Shown piece after piece: positions 32,699-40,891 of a stretch of 63,847 nucleotides of DNA (positions are counted from its first letter, which is position 1; each line of letters opens with the position of its first letter). The position numbers and the translations under genes were made by a program. Below the pieces are notes generated by a model, which was given only the letters and a program-made list of their open reading frames with translations, was not told where the DNA came from and ran no database searches. This DNA comes from JBQCDV01 sp051960855 (GTDB lineage: Bacteria > Actinomycetota > Actinomycetes > JAJZTN01): NCBI GenBank assembly GCA_051960855.1, contig JBQCDV010000155.1, forward strand, positions 1 through 63,847, read 5' to 3'.

Positions 32699-34174
32699 TC
32701 AGACCCCCAGGGCCAGGTGGCGGACGTCGGTGAACTCCTCCAGGCCGAGGCTCGCGCCCTCCCGGCCGAGTCCGGACTGCTTCACGCCCCCCATCGGTGC
32801 GAAGGCGACCGAGGGCAATGCGTCATTGACGCCGACGATGCCCACCTCCAGTCGCTCAGCGAACCGCCACGCGCGCCCGACATCCCGCGACCACACGTAG
32901 CCGGCGAGGCCCATCTCGGTCGCGTTTGCACGGCGCAGCGCCTCGTCCTCGTCCTGGATGCGGAAGACACCGGCGACGGGCCCGAACACCTCCGCGCACG
33001 CCAGCGGGGTTCCATCCGGGACGTCGGCGAGCAGCGCGGGAGCGACCCAGGAGCCCTTGTCCGGCAACGACCTGCGCTGCGTCAGGAGTCGCGCGCCCCC
33101 CTGCAGCGCATGCTCGACGACAGCGTTCACGGCGTCGACCCGCTTATCGTCGATGACCGGTCCGAGGTCGGGGACAGGGTCGGCCAGCCCGTTGCCGATG
33201 AACATGGCATCCACTCGCGCGACCAGCTTGCCGACGAACTCGTCGTAGACGGCCTCATGGACCACCAACCGGTTGGCGGCGATGCAGGACTGACCGGTGT
33301 TGCGGAACTTCGCGATGAGTGCGCCTTCGACAGCCGCGTCGATATCGGCATCATCGAGGACGACAAAGGCAGCGTCCCCGCCGAGCTCCAGCAGCGGACG
33401 GACGATGCGCGGAGCGGACTGCTGCAGGATGAGACGACCGACCTCCGTGGAGCCGGTGAAGGTGACCACGCGAACGGCCGGGTTTCCGAGCAGCGCCGCG
33501 GTCAGCTCCGGAGCTGGGCCGTGCACGAGGTTCACCACGCCGTCGGGGACACCGGCGTCGACCAGGCACCGAACCAGCTCGGTGACAGCCAAGGGCGCCT
33601 TCTCCGACACCCGAGCGACAACCGTGCAGCCGGCAGCGAGCGCGGGAGCGAGCTTGCGGGCCTGGATGGAGCACGGGAAGTTCCAGGGGGTCAGGCTCGC
33701 GACCACTCCGGCAGGCCGCCGCAGCGTCAGGTGCCGCTTGCCCGGGGTCTCGTGCGCAAGGACCTCCCCCACCGGCCGCCGCGCCTGCTCGGCGAACCAT
33801 CGGAAGTACTCCGCTGAGAACGCCACCTCCCCCTGCGCCTCCGGCAGCCGCTTCCCAGCCTCGCGCGCCAGCAGGTGAGCGATCGAGCCGGAGCGCTCCG
33901 CGATGAGGTCGGCTGCGGCAAGCAGGATGTCCGCCCGCTTGCGGGCGGGCAGGGCTCCCCACGGTGTCAGCGCGCGGGCGGCGGCGTCAGCGGCCCGAAC
34001 GGCGTCCGCGTCGCTACCCCACGCCGAACGCCCCACGAGCGAGCCGTCGGCGGGGTCGATGACGTCGAAGGCCTCGTCCCCGTCCCGCCAGTGGCCATCG
34101 ATAAGCATCGGCGCGTAGCCGATCGGGGCGGCTCCGTCTGCGCCGGGTGTCGGAATGGTGGTCGCGCTGGTCAC
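32699..34174 (-). CDS. Aldehyde dehydrogenase, candidate sulfolactaldehyde dehydrogenase (GabD/SlaB-like)
   Basis: A 491-residue NAD(P)-dependent aldehyde dehydrogenase of the succinate-semialdehyde type. TPWNFPCSIQARKLAPALAA (about 160-179), VTFTGSTEVGR, the catalytic glutamate in LLELGGDAAFVV (about 259) and the nucleophile in RNTGQSCIAANR (cysteine about 293) are present. The usual glycine-asparagine after ELGG is altered to Asp-Ala. In context it would oxidise sulfolactaldehyde to sulfolactate. The GTG at 34174 follows AAGGAG; the open frame upstream is not family-like. Confidence 0.88.
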   Translation of the reverse strand: MTSATTIPTPGADGAAPIGYAPMLIDGHWRDGDEAFDVIDPADGSLVGRSAWGSDADAVRAADAAARALTPWGALPARKRADILLAAADLIAERSGSIAHLLAREAGKRLPEAQGEVAFSAEYFRWFAEQARRPVGEVLAHETPGKRHLTLRRPAGVVASLTPWNFPCSIQARKLAPALAAGCTVVARVSEKAPLAVTELVRCLVDAGVPDGVVNLVHGPAPELTAALLGNPAVRVVTFTGSTEVGRLILQQSAPRIVRPLLELGGDAAFVVLDDADIDAAVEGALIAKFRNTGQSCIAANRLVVHEAVYDEFVGKLVARVDAMFIGNGLADPVPDLGPVIDDKRVDAVNAVVEHALQGGARLLTQRRSLPDKGSWVAPALLADVPDGTPLACAEVFGPVAGVFRIQDEDEALRRANATEMGLAGYVWSRDVGRAWRFAERLEVGIVGVNDALPSVAFAPMGGVKQSGLGREGASLGLEEFTDVRHLALGV

Positions 34175-34214
34175 GATCTGCTCCTTGGGGAATTGCACCG
34201 TCAGAGGACAGCGA

Positions 34215-35360
34215 TCACGGAACGAGGATGTCGGGGCGGGTGCGGCCACCGACGACGACTATCGGCCAGGTGCCGTCGTGCACGAGCGGGTCGACGCCGC
34301 GACGCGTGACGAGGCAGGTGTCCTCGACCTTCCAGCCGTCACCGCTGGGGTTCCAGGCCGCGACCGCGTGCTCCGGAACGACGACACCGCTGCCCGGCGT
34401 GGCGAGGCCATCACGGGGCACGAAGCCCGACAAGCCACCCTGATGGTGCCGGTGCCACTCCTGCGGGTCGAAACCGCGGGCCGCGTACGCCGCGGTACCG
34501 GCGGCGAGGATGTCACCGAGGGTCGTACCGGCCCGGGTGGCGTCGAGGAAGGCCGCCTCCACCTGCAGCAGGGCGAAGAAGCGGTCGTACTCCCGCGCCG
34601 GCACCGGCCCGAACGACACGATTCTCGTCACGCTCGCGACCACGCCGTGGCGCCGGGCGCAGGCGACGACCATCGCGCGGCGCCCGAGGCGAGCAGCCGT
34701 CGGCAGCGGGTGACGGTGCGGGCCGATCCGCTCGTCCCCTGCTGCGAAGAGGCAGATGACGTCGCAACCGCGCTCCAGCAGCCCCTCGGCCATCCGCGCG
34801 GCGAGGTCCCACTCGGAGCTGCGCGGACTCACCTGCTGGCAGGCGACGGTGGCGGCAGCCGCAGCGTCAGCACTCACCTCGCGCAGCCGGTCGCGCTGCA
34901 GGGATGTCAACGAGCGGCGGGCGGCGGCGAGCGGGCCCGCGACGTCCACGGCGCCGGGCCACGCTCGGTCAGCGCCAACACGAACCACGGACGCGTCGGG
35001 GAACCCGTCGCTGCGCGCCTCCCACCACGGCACGACCGTCCACTCGACCGGCAGTCCGGCCAGCTCCGTGTCGGCGAGGCGGGGTGCCTCGATCGCGTTC
35101 GCGACGATGCGCAGCGACGGCGCGGTCGAAGCCGTGTCGACGACGACGTCGAAGCACGCAGCGTCGAGCGTCTGCGGCACGTGCCAGCGCGCACCCGTCA
35201 GCCAGCCGATCGTCGCGGGCTCTCGGATCAGCAGGCTGTCGACGTCAGCGGCGCAGGCAATCCCCTGCAGGGCCTCGAGCTTCTCGGGCAGGTCTCCCGC
35301 GCCGGACCGCTCCCCGACGTCGGACCGCAAGCCGGGCTGCGGCGTTCGCAGATCAACCAT
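34215..35360 (-). CDS. M24-family (creatinase/aminopeptidase P) fold protein with degenerate metal site
   Basis: A 381-residue protein with a creatinase N-like domain (about 25-155, SLLIREPATIGWLTGARW) and a C-terminal pita-bread domain (about 160-381). The region that normally carries two metal aspartates reads MVVACARRHGVVASVTRIVS, so both appear replaced. The normal EPG glutamate reads AWNPS, and only the last glutamate (KVEDTCLV) and a histidine cluster (RHHQGGLSG) remain. It probably lacks ordinary peptidase activity. Its gene overlaps the GH31 gene by eight bases inside the sulfosugar operon, so a role in that pathway is likely but unknown. Confidence 0.75.
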   Translation of the reverse strand: MVDLRTPQPGLRSDVGERSGAGDLPEKLEALQGIACAADVDSLLIREPATIGWLTGARWHVPQTLDAACFDVVVDTASTAPSLRIVANAIEAPRLADTELAGLPVEWTVVPWWEARSDGFPDASVVRVGADRAWPGAVDVAGPLAAARRSLTSLQRDRLREVSADAAAAATVACQQVSPRSSEWDLAARMAEGLLERGCDVICLFAAGDERIGPHRHPLPTAARLGRRAMVVACARRHGVVASVTRIVSFGPVPAREYDRFFALLQVEAAFLDATRAGTTLGDILAAGTAAYAARGFDPQEWHRHHQGGLSGFVPRDGLATPGSGVVVPEHAVAAWNPSGDGWKVEDTCLVTRRGVDPLVHDGTWPIVVVGGRTRPDILVP

Positions 35361-37668
35361 GACGAACGACGCCCGCGATCCGGAGGCCGCCCGGCTGCGG
35401 CCCGTCGACGGTGGCGCTCTCCCCCGTCACAGTGACGCGAACGGGCAGGCCGTCGAAGCCGACGAGGTCGACGGTTGCAGGAGCTTCGCCGTAGGTGTGC
35501 AACTCCCAGGGCGCATCCAGCAGATCGTCGGTGTTGCGCGTCTGGGGTGTCACCGTGACGCGGGGCAGGACGGCACCGTCGCGCACGAGCAGCGGCAGGC
35601 GCTCGAGCGGGACGCTCTCCTGCACCCAGGCTGGTCCCTCGTAGCGCTGGCCCGTGACGAGGTCCGTCCAGCCACCAGGCGGCACGCGGAACCGAACGGG
35701 CGCCTCGCCCACTGAGTCATCGAAGACCGGAGCCACGGCAAGGTCGGAGCCGAGCAGGAACTGGCCGTCAATTCCAGCCGCTGACGGGTCCTCGTCGACC
35801 ATCGACAGCGGCCGCATCACCGGCCAGCCGTGAGCCGCGGACTCGTGGGCAACCTGCCAGAGGTAGGGCAGCAACGAGTAGCGCAGCCGCACCCAGTCCC
35901 GCGCGATGCCGAGGGCGCGGTCACCGAAGGCCCACGGCTCCCGGGGCCGCAGCCCGTGAGCGCGCATCAGCGGCGACAGCGCACCGAGCTGGGTCCACCG
36001 GACGTACAGGGCCGGAGTGAGCTCCGGGCCGAAGAAGCCGCCGATGTCATGGCTCCAGAAGCCCGGAGCCGAGACCGCGTAGGACAGGCCGCCCCGCACG
36101 GTCGCCCGCATGCCGGCGACGCTCGACTCGGCGTCTCCACCCCACTGACCCGGGTACCGCTGCGAGCCGGCCCAGCCGCTGCGGCCCCACACGAGGGGCG
36201 AGCGGCCGGTGAAGTGTGCGATGGCCTCGCTGACCGCAGCGTTGTAGTACAGCGGGTAGAGGTTGTGCGCCTGCTGCGGTGGCGTCCCGTCCGCCAGCGC
36301 AACGTCGTCGGGTAGCGCCTCGCCGAAGTCGGTCTTGAACACGGCGACGCCATCGGCGAGGAACTCCTCGTGCAGGCCCTGCCACCAAGCCTTGGCCTCG
36401 GGGTTGGTGAAGTCGATGAGGGCGCGGGGTCGACCATCGGGGGTCGGCGTCTTGCGGATCGAGGCGATCCCGCCGTCGACGGTCCGGACGAGGTACCCCT
36501 TCGCCTCCGCCTCCGAATAGCGAGGTGACGTCGGGTCGAGGTAGGGCAACTCCCACAGCGAGAGCCGGATCCCGCGCTTCGCAAGCTCATCGAGGAACTG
36601 CTTGCGGTCGCCGAAACGGTCCCTGTTCCAGAGGAAGTCGCAGTTGAGCCGGTCGACGATGAGCCAGTCCGGATCGAGGTGCAGCACGTCGCAGGGCACC
36701 TCGTGCTCGCGCATGCTGTCGGCGACGTCGAGCATCTCGGTGTTGGAGTGGTAGCGGCAGCGGCCCATCCAGTAGCCGAATGCCCACACCGGAGGCACCG
36801 GCGGACGCCCCGTCAGGGCCGTGTAGCCCTCGAGCCGCTCGGCCAAGGTCGGGGCGGCGACGACGTAGAGGTCCAGGACGTCGTCGCCCACCGTGAGACC
36901 AAGGGCCGAAGGCCGGGTGTGGCCGACGTCGGCGGTGACGACCGCACCGGTGTTGAGGAAGCCGGCGTAGCCGCTGCTGGAGTGCCAGACGGGCACCGGC
37001 TTGTAGGCCTGGCCGGTGCCGGTGCCGAGCGCGTCCTCGCTGCGCAGCAGCAGCCGCTGACCGTTCTTGACCAGCCGTGAGAACTGCTCGCCGAAGCCGG
37101 TGATGTCCTCGTCGCTACCCAGCTCGAGATGCAGCGTCGTCCCCTGCTCGTCCAGCAGCACAGGCGGTGCCATCGGCAAGCCGGCCGCCTGCCGCAGCCG
37201 CTGCGCGGTGCGGAGCAGCACCGAGCCGGTCTGCGGGTCCTCGACGGTCACGGTGAAGGGACGGCGACCGATCCGCACGCGCACGCGCGGTGCGGCGACG
37301 ACCACCTCGTCGTCCGACTCCTCAACCGACGGTGCCACAGGCTCCGGCTGGGCATCGACGACGATCCCCGCACCGGTGCCGTCGTCGGCCAGAGCCCGAT
37401 GGCCCCCGGGAGCGAGCACGAGGCGCACTGTCCGGGTGGCCGCCACCGTCACGCGCAGCACCATCGGTGTGGCGTCGGCGGCGGGCAACGACAGGTCGGG
37501 CAGGTTGGGCAGGGTGGTCTCGATGCCCTGCTCGGCCAGCGGCTCTCCCGTCAGCCAGCCGGGCATCAGCCCCACGCGGACAGCCGGCAACGCGACGAGA
37601 GCGAGCTCGACGCCGTTCGGCAGGGTCCGGACGGACTCGACACGACGGACGATGCGCTGGTCGGACAC
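35353..37668 (-). CDS. GH31 glycoside hydrolase, candidate sulfoquinovosidase or alpha-xylosidase/glucosidase
   Basis: A 771-residue intracellular GH31 enzyme (no signal peptide). The N-terminal beta domain (about 1-250) precedes the TIM barrel (about 270-610) with VFKTDFGEALPDDVAL (nucleophile aspartate, about 434), SQRYPGQWGGDAESS (acid/base aspartate, about 502) and APGFWSHDIGGFFGPE. The nucleophile block is closest to YicI-type alpha-xylosidases rather than YihQ. In this operon a sulfoquinovosidase would fit, but the YihQ sulfonate-binding Arg/Trp cluster is not obvious in DPDWLIVDRLNCDFLW. The GTG start lies 2 bp after the permease stop. Confidence 0.88.
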   Translation of the reverse strand: MSDQRIVRRVESVRTLPNGVELALVALPAVRVGLMPGWLTGEPLAEQGIETTLPNLPDLSLPAADATPMVLRVTVAATRTVRLVLAPGGHRALADDGTGAGIVVDAQPEPVAPSVEESDDEVVVAAPRVRVRIGRRPFTVTVEDPQTGSVLLRTAQRLRQAAGLPMAPPVLLDEQGTTLHLELGSDEDITGFGEQFSRLVKNGQRLLLRSEDALGTGTGQAYKPVPVWHSSSGYAGFLNTGAVVTADVGHTRPSALGLTVGDDVLDLYVVAAPTLAERLEGYTALTGRPPVPPVWAFGYWMGRCRYHSNTEMLDVADSMREHEVPCDVLHLDPDWLIVDRLNCDFLWNRDRFGDRKQFLDELAKRGIRLSLWELPYLDPTSPRYSEAEAKGYLVRTVDGGIASIRKTPTPDGRPRALIDFTNPEAKAWWQGLHEEFLADGVAVFKTDFGEALPDDVALADGTPPQQAHNLYPLYYNAAVSEAIAHFTGRSPLVWGRSGWAGSQRYPGQWGGDAESSVAGMRATVRGGLSYAVSAPGFWSHDIGGFFGPELTPALYVRWTQLGALSPLMRAHGLRPREPWAFGDRALGIARDWVRLRYSLLPYLWQVAHESAAHGWPVMRPLSMVDEDPSAAGIDGQFLLGSDLAVAPVFDDSVGEAPVRFRVPPGGWTDLVTGQRYEGPAWVQESVPLERLPLLVRDGAVLPRVTVTPQTRNTDDLLDAPWELHTYGEAPATVDLVGFDGLPVRVTVTGESATVDGPQPGGLRIAGVVRHG

Positions 37669-37670
37669 TG

Positions 37671-38486
37671 CTATCCCTTCACGGAGCCGGCGGTCAGGCC
37701 GGCGACGAAGTAGCGCTGCAGGAAGACGTAGGCGACGACGACGGGCGCAGAGGCGACGATGACGCCGGTGAACAGCAGCGGGTAGTTGGTGAGGAACTCG
37801 CCCTGGAAGTCCAGCAGAGCCAGGGGAAGCGTCTTCTTGCTCGGGTCGTGGATGAACAGCAGCGGGTACAGCAGGTCGTTCCACTGGATGACGAACAGGA
37901 AGATCGCGGTCGCGGCCAGCGACGGCAGGGCCACCGGGATGATGATCGAGCGGAAGGTCTGCCAAGGATTCGCGCCGTCGATGGAACTGGCCTCGTAGAG
38001 CTCACCCGGCAGGGTGCGCATGAAGCCGGTGAGGATGAACACCGCGACGGGCAGGGCCACGACGATCTCGATGAGGATGAGACCGACCAAGCTGTCGAGC
38101 AGGTGCAGCCGCTGGAAGAGGACGTACTGCGGAATCATGTTCGCCTGCGCCGGCACGGCCATCCCGATGACGAGGAAGCCGAAGATCAGCCAGCCGCGCC
38201 AGCCGGGAATGCGGGCGATGCCGTAGGAGGCGAAGCTGCCGATCGCAAGCGTCAGGACGACGGCGCAGCCGGTGACGATGACGCTGTTGAGGAAGGCTCG
38301 GCCCATGTCCGCATCGCCGAGGACGGTGCCGTAGTTGTGCGGAGACAGCGAGCTCGGCAAGCCGAAGGGGCTGGCGAACAACTGCTTCGTCGTCTTGAAC
38401 GATCCCGTCAATACGACGATAAGCGGGATGGCGACGAGCAGTGCGTAGATGGCGAGGATGACTCGTCGCCCGAGGTTGTGGGTCAT
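37671..38486 (-). CDS. MalG-type carbohydrate ABC transporter permease
   Basis: A 271-residue inner-membrane permease with six segments. The EAA loop near residue 185 reads YEASSIDGANPWQTFRSIII, typical of the CUT1 class. It pairs with the permease at 38506-39507 and the binding protein at 39517-40833. No ATPase is encoded in the operon, so a shared MsmK-like ATPase elsewhere in the genome is expected. Confidence 0.93.
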   Translation of the reverse strand: MTHNLGRRVILAIYALLVAIPLIVVLTGSFKTTKQLFASPFGLPSSLSPHNYGTVLGDADMGRAFLNSVIVTGCAVVLTLAIGSFASYGIARIPGWRGWLIFGFLVIGMAVPAQANMIPQYVLFQRLHLLDSLVGLILIEIVVALPVAVFILTGFMRTLPGELYEASSIDGANPWQTFRSIIIPVALPSLAATAIFLFVIQWNDLLYPLLFIHDPSKKTLPLALLDFQGEFLTNYPLLFTGVIVASAPVVVAYVFLQRYFVAGLTAGSVKG

Positions 38487-38505
38487 GGGGGTCAGTCCTT
38501 CCTCG

Positions 38506-39507
38506 TCAGGTGGACGGCTGCGTCAGCCGCACCGCACGCCGCTGCACGAAGCTGACGACGGCGATGATGAGCATGAACACGATCGACTCGGCGGCGGCGT
38601 AGCCGAACTGCGAGTTGGTGAACGTCGTGTAGATGCGCGTGGACAGGATGTCCATCGAGTTCTTCGGCGGGTTGCCACCGAGACCGAGGATGAGGTCGAA
38701 GGCCTTGAACGACTGGACGGTCGTGTAGGCAATGACGATCGCGGTCGCCGGTGCCACCATCGGCCAGGTGACGTAGCGGAAGCGCTGCCAGCGGCCGGCC
38801 CCGTCGAGGTCGGCCGACTCGTAGAGCTCGGCCGGGATCTGCTGCAGCCCCGCGATGAAGATGACCATCAGCTGGCCCGTGTGCGCCCACACCTGGCACA
38901 GCGCCACCCAGTAGATCGCCTGCCGCGGATTCCCGAGGAAGGCGCTCTGCATCCCGTCGAGCCCGACAGCTCCGAGGGTCTGGTTAATCAGCCCGAAGTT
39001 CGGGTCGTACATGAACTTCCAGACAAAGGCCACCGACACCGACGACAAGATCGTGGGCAGGAAGTAGAGCGACCGCAGCGCCGTGGACGACCGGGAGTTG
39101 CGCTGCAGCAGGAGCGCGAGCAGCAGAGACAGGCCGGTCTGCAGGATCACCACGACCAGCAGGAACTTCACGTTGTTGAACACCGCGTTGCGGAACAGGT
39201 CATCGTTGGTCGCGATGTTGGTGAAGTTGCCGAGCCCCACGGACTTGAAGGCGGCACTGAAGCCGTCCCAGTTGGTCACCGAGTACTCGAAGGCCTGCAG
39301 GGTCGGCAGCGCGAAGAACACGACGTACAGCGCGACGGCCGGCAACGGGAAGAGCCACATCGCTGGGTGGACCCGGGTGGGCCCCCGGCCCCGGAAGCGC
39401 ACACCACCACGGGGACGCGGAGTCTCCGGGTAGGTGGCCGCCGGGGCGGGGACGCCGCCCTTGGGATCAGGAGCTGAGGTCGCCCTCTTCGGCACGGAAA
39501 CTGGCAT
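38506..39507 (-). CDS. MalF-type carbohydrate ABC transporter permease
   Basis: A 333-residue permease with a proline-rich cytoplasmic N-terminus (about 1-45) and six membrane segments. The EAA loop reads YESADLDGAGRWQRFRYVTW (about 225-244). It is the first of the two CUT1 permeases, 19 bp upstream of the second. In Agrobacterium and other sulfosugar users such permeases import sulfoquinovosyl glycerol; that function is inferred here. Confidence 0.93.
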   Translation of the reverse strand: MPVSVPKRATSAPDPKGGVPAPAATYPETPRPRGGVRFRGRGPTRVHPAMWLFPLPAVALYVVFFALPTLQAFEYSVTNWDGFSAAFKSVGLGNFTNIATNDDLFRNAVFNNVKFLLVVVILQTGLSLLLALLLQRNSRSSTALRSLYFLPTILSSVSVAFVWKFMYDPNFGLINQTLGAVGLDGMQSAFLGNPRQAIYWVALCQVWAHTGQLMVIFIAGLQQIPAELYESADLDGAGRWQRFRYVTWPMVAPATAIVIAYTTVQSFKAFDLILGLGGNPPKNSMDILSTRIYTTFTNSQFGYAAAESIVFMLIIAVVSFVQRRAVRLTQPST

Positions 39508-39516
39508 GAGGAGCCC

Positions 39517-40833
39517 CTACTGGCTGCGCTTCTGGTCGACGATCTTCTGGGCGTCAGCGGCGGCCTGCTGGGGGCTCTTGCCACCGACGACCGCGATGCA
39601 CGAGCCCTCGACGGCGTTGCGGATGTCGAGGTTGTTGAACTGGAACCGCGGTGCGAGCAGCGTCTTCTTCTGCAGCCACGGACTGATCGCCTTGAGGTCC
39701 GGGTTGGTGTAGTCGACGTCCTTCACGCTGACGTTCTGGCTGGTGCCGTTGGCGTACACGCCGGCGACCTCGGGCTGCGACAGGTACTGGAGCCAGGCGA
39801 GCGCCGCACCCTGGTTCTTCGACGCACTGTTGACGCCGAGCACGAAGGTCGCGTTGTAGATGCCCTCGTACTTCGCCTTGTCAGCGCTCGTCGTGATCGG
39901 CGAGAGCAGGTTCATCGGGAACTTTGCACCGAGTCCGCGCACGGCGGCGATGTGGTACGACCCAGTGGCGAGCATGCCAGCCTTGCCGGTGGCGAAGATC
40001 TGCTGGCAGGGCTCGACGGCGGTGCCCGTGCTGTTGGGCTGGAAGTACGGCCGCAGCTGCGCGTACTGCTGCAGCGTCTTGAGGAACCAGTCATCGGTGC
40101 ACTTGTACTCGCCCGACTCGATCTTGGCGCACATATCGTCGGAGGGAGCGTTGTTCATGACCATGGAGTTGAACAGCTGACCAGCGTTGCCGGCGTCGCC
40201 GCCGGGCCACGCGATCGGGACCAGGCCCTGGGACTTCAGCTTGTCGCACAGGGCGAGGAAGCTGTCCCAGTCCTTCGGTGGCGTGCCGCCGTCGGCCTTG
40301 CTGATGATGTCCTCGTTGGTCACCGGCATGTTGAAGACGACCTGGTAGGGGAAACCGAGCTGCTTGCCGTCGACTTTGCCTGAGGAGATGAGAGACGCCT
40401 CGTAGTTGGAGACGAACGGCTGGCTCGACAGGTCCGTGTAGATGCCCGCCTTGACCATGTCGACGAACTGGGCACCGCGGAAGGCTGTGAAGACGTCGCC
40501 GACCGCGCCTCCGCGGATCCGCTGGAGGGCCGAGGACTGGTAGTCATTCGAGGGCGAGATGTCCTGCGTGACCGTGACGCCGGGGTTCTTCTTCTGGAAG
40601 TCAGCGATCATCTTGTCGAAGACGGCCTTGTCCTCCGCCCGCCAGTGGGCGAAGGAGACCTTGCCTGACGCCTTTGCACCGGACGCCGGCGCGGACGGCT
40701 TGGCCGCCCCTGTTGCGCCACCGCTGCTGCTCCCACCGGGGCCAGCGCACGCCGCCAGCGCGAGTCCCGCGCCGGTGGCGCCGAAGAGCTTCAGCAGCTG
40801 GCGTCGCGACAGGGCGTTTTCGTCGTTGCTCAT
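39517..40833 (-). CDS. Extracytoplasmic sugar-binding lipoprotein (CUT1 class)
   Basis: A 438-residue binding protein with a twin-arginine-type leader plus lipobox (SRRQLLKLFGATGAGLALAA then CAG; cysteine near residue 29). The mature part has VSFAHWRAEDKAVFDKMIAD, FTAFRGAQFVDMVKAG, and WPGGDAGNAGQLFN, typical of maltose-type binding proteins. A GAGGAGACAG site precedes the ATG. It would bind the sulfosugar glycoside outside the cell for the MalF/MalG-type permeases. Confidence 0.92.
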   Translation of the reverse strand: MSNDENALSRRQLLKLFGATGAGLALAACAGPGGSSSGGATGAAKPSAPASGAKASGKVSFAHWRAEDKAVFDKMIADFQKKNPGVTVTQDISPSNDYQSSALQRIRGGAVGDVFTAFRGAQFVDMVKAGIYTDLSSQPFVSNYEASLISSGKVDGKQLGFPYQVVFNMPVTNEDIISKADGGTPPKDWDSFLALCDKLKSQGLVPIAWPGGDAGNAGQLFNSMVMNNAPSDDMCAKIESGEYKCTDDWFLKTLQQYAQLRPYFQPNSTGTAVEPCQQIFATGKAGMLATGSYHIAAVRGLGAKFPMNLLSPITTSADKAKYEGIYNATFVLGVNSASKNQGAALAWLQYLSQPEVAGVYANGTSQNVSVKDVDYTNPDLKAISPWLQKKTLLAPRFQFNNLDIRNAVEGSCIAVVGGKSPQQAAADAQKIVDQKRSQ

Positions 40834-40891
40834 CGATCTGTCTCCTCGTGCGGTTGACCTACCTGGATGGGCCGTGGTGTGACGAGGCGTC

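Noticed and set aside
37290..38555. Plus-strand open frame opposite the GH31 and permease genes
   Set aside because: Extremely Arg/Asp/Glu-rich shadow with no domain; the minus strand has clear family motifs.
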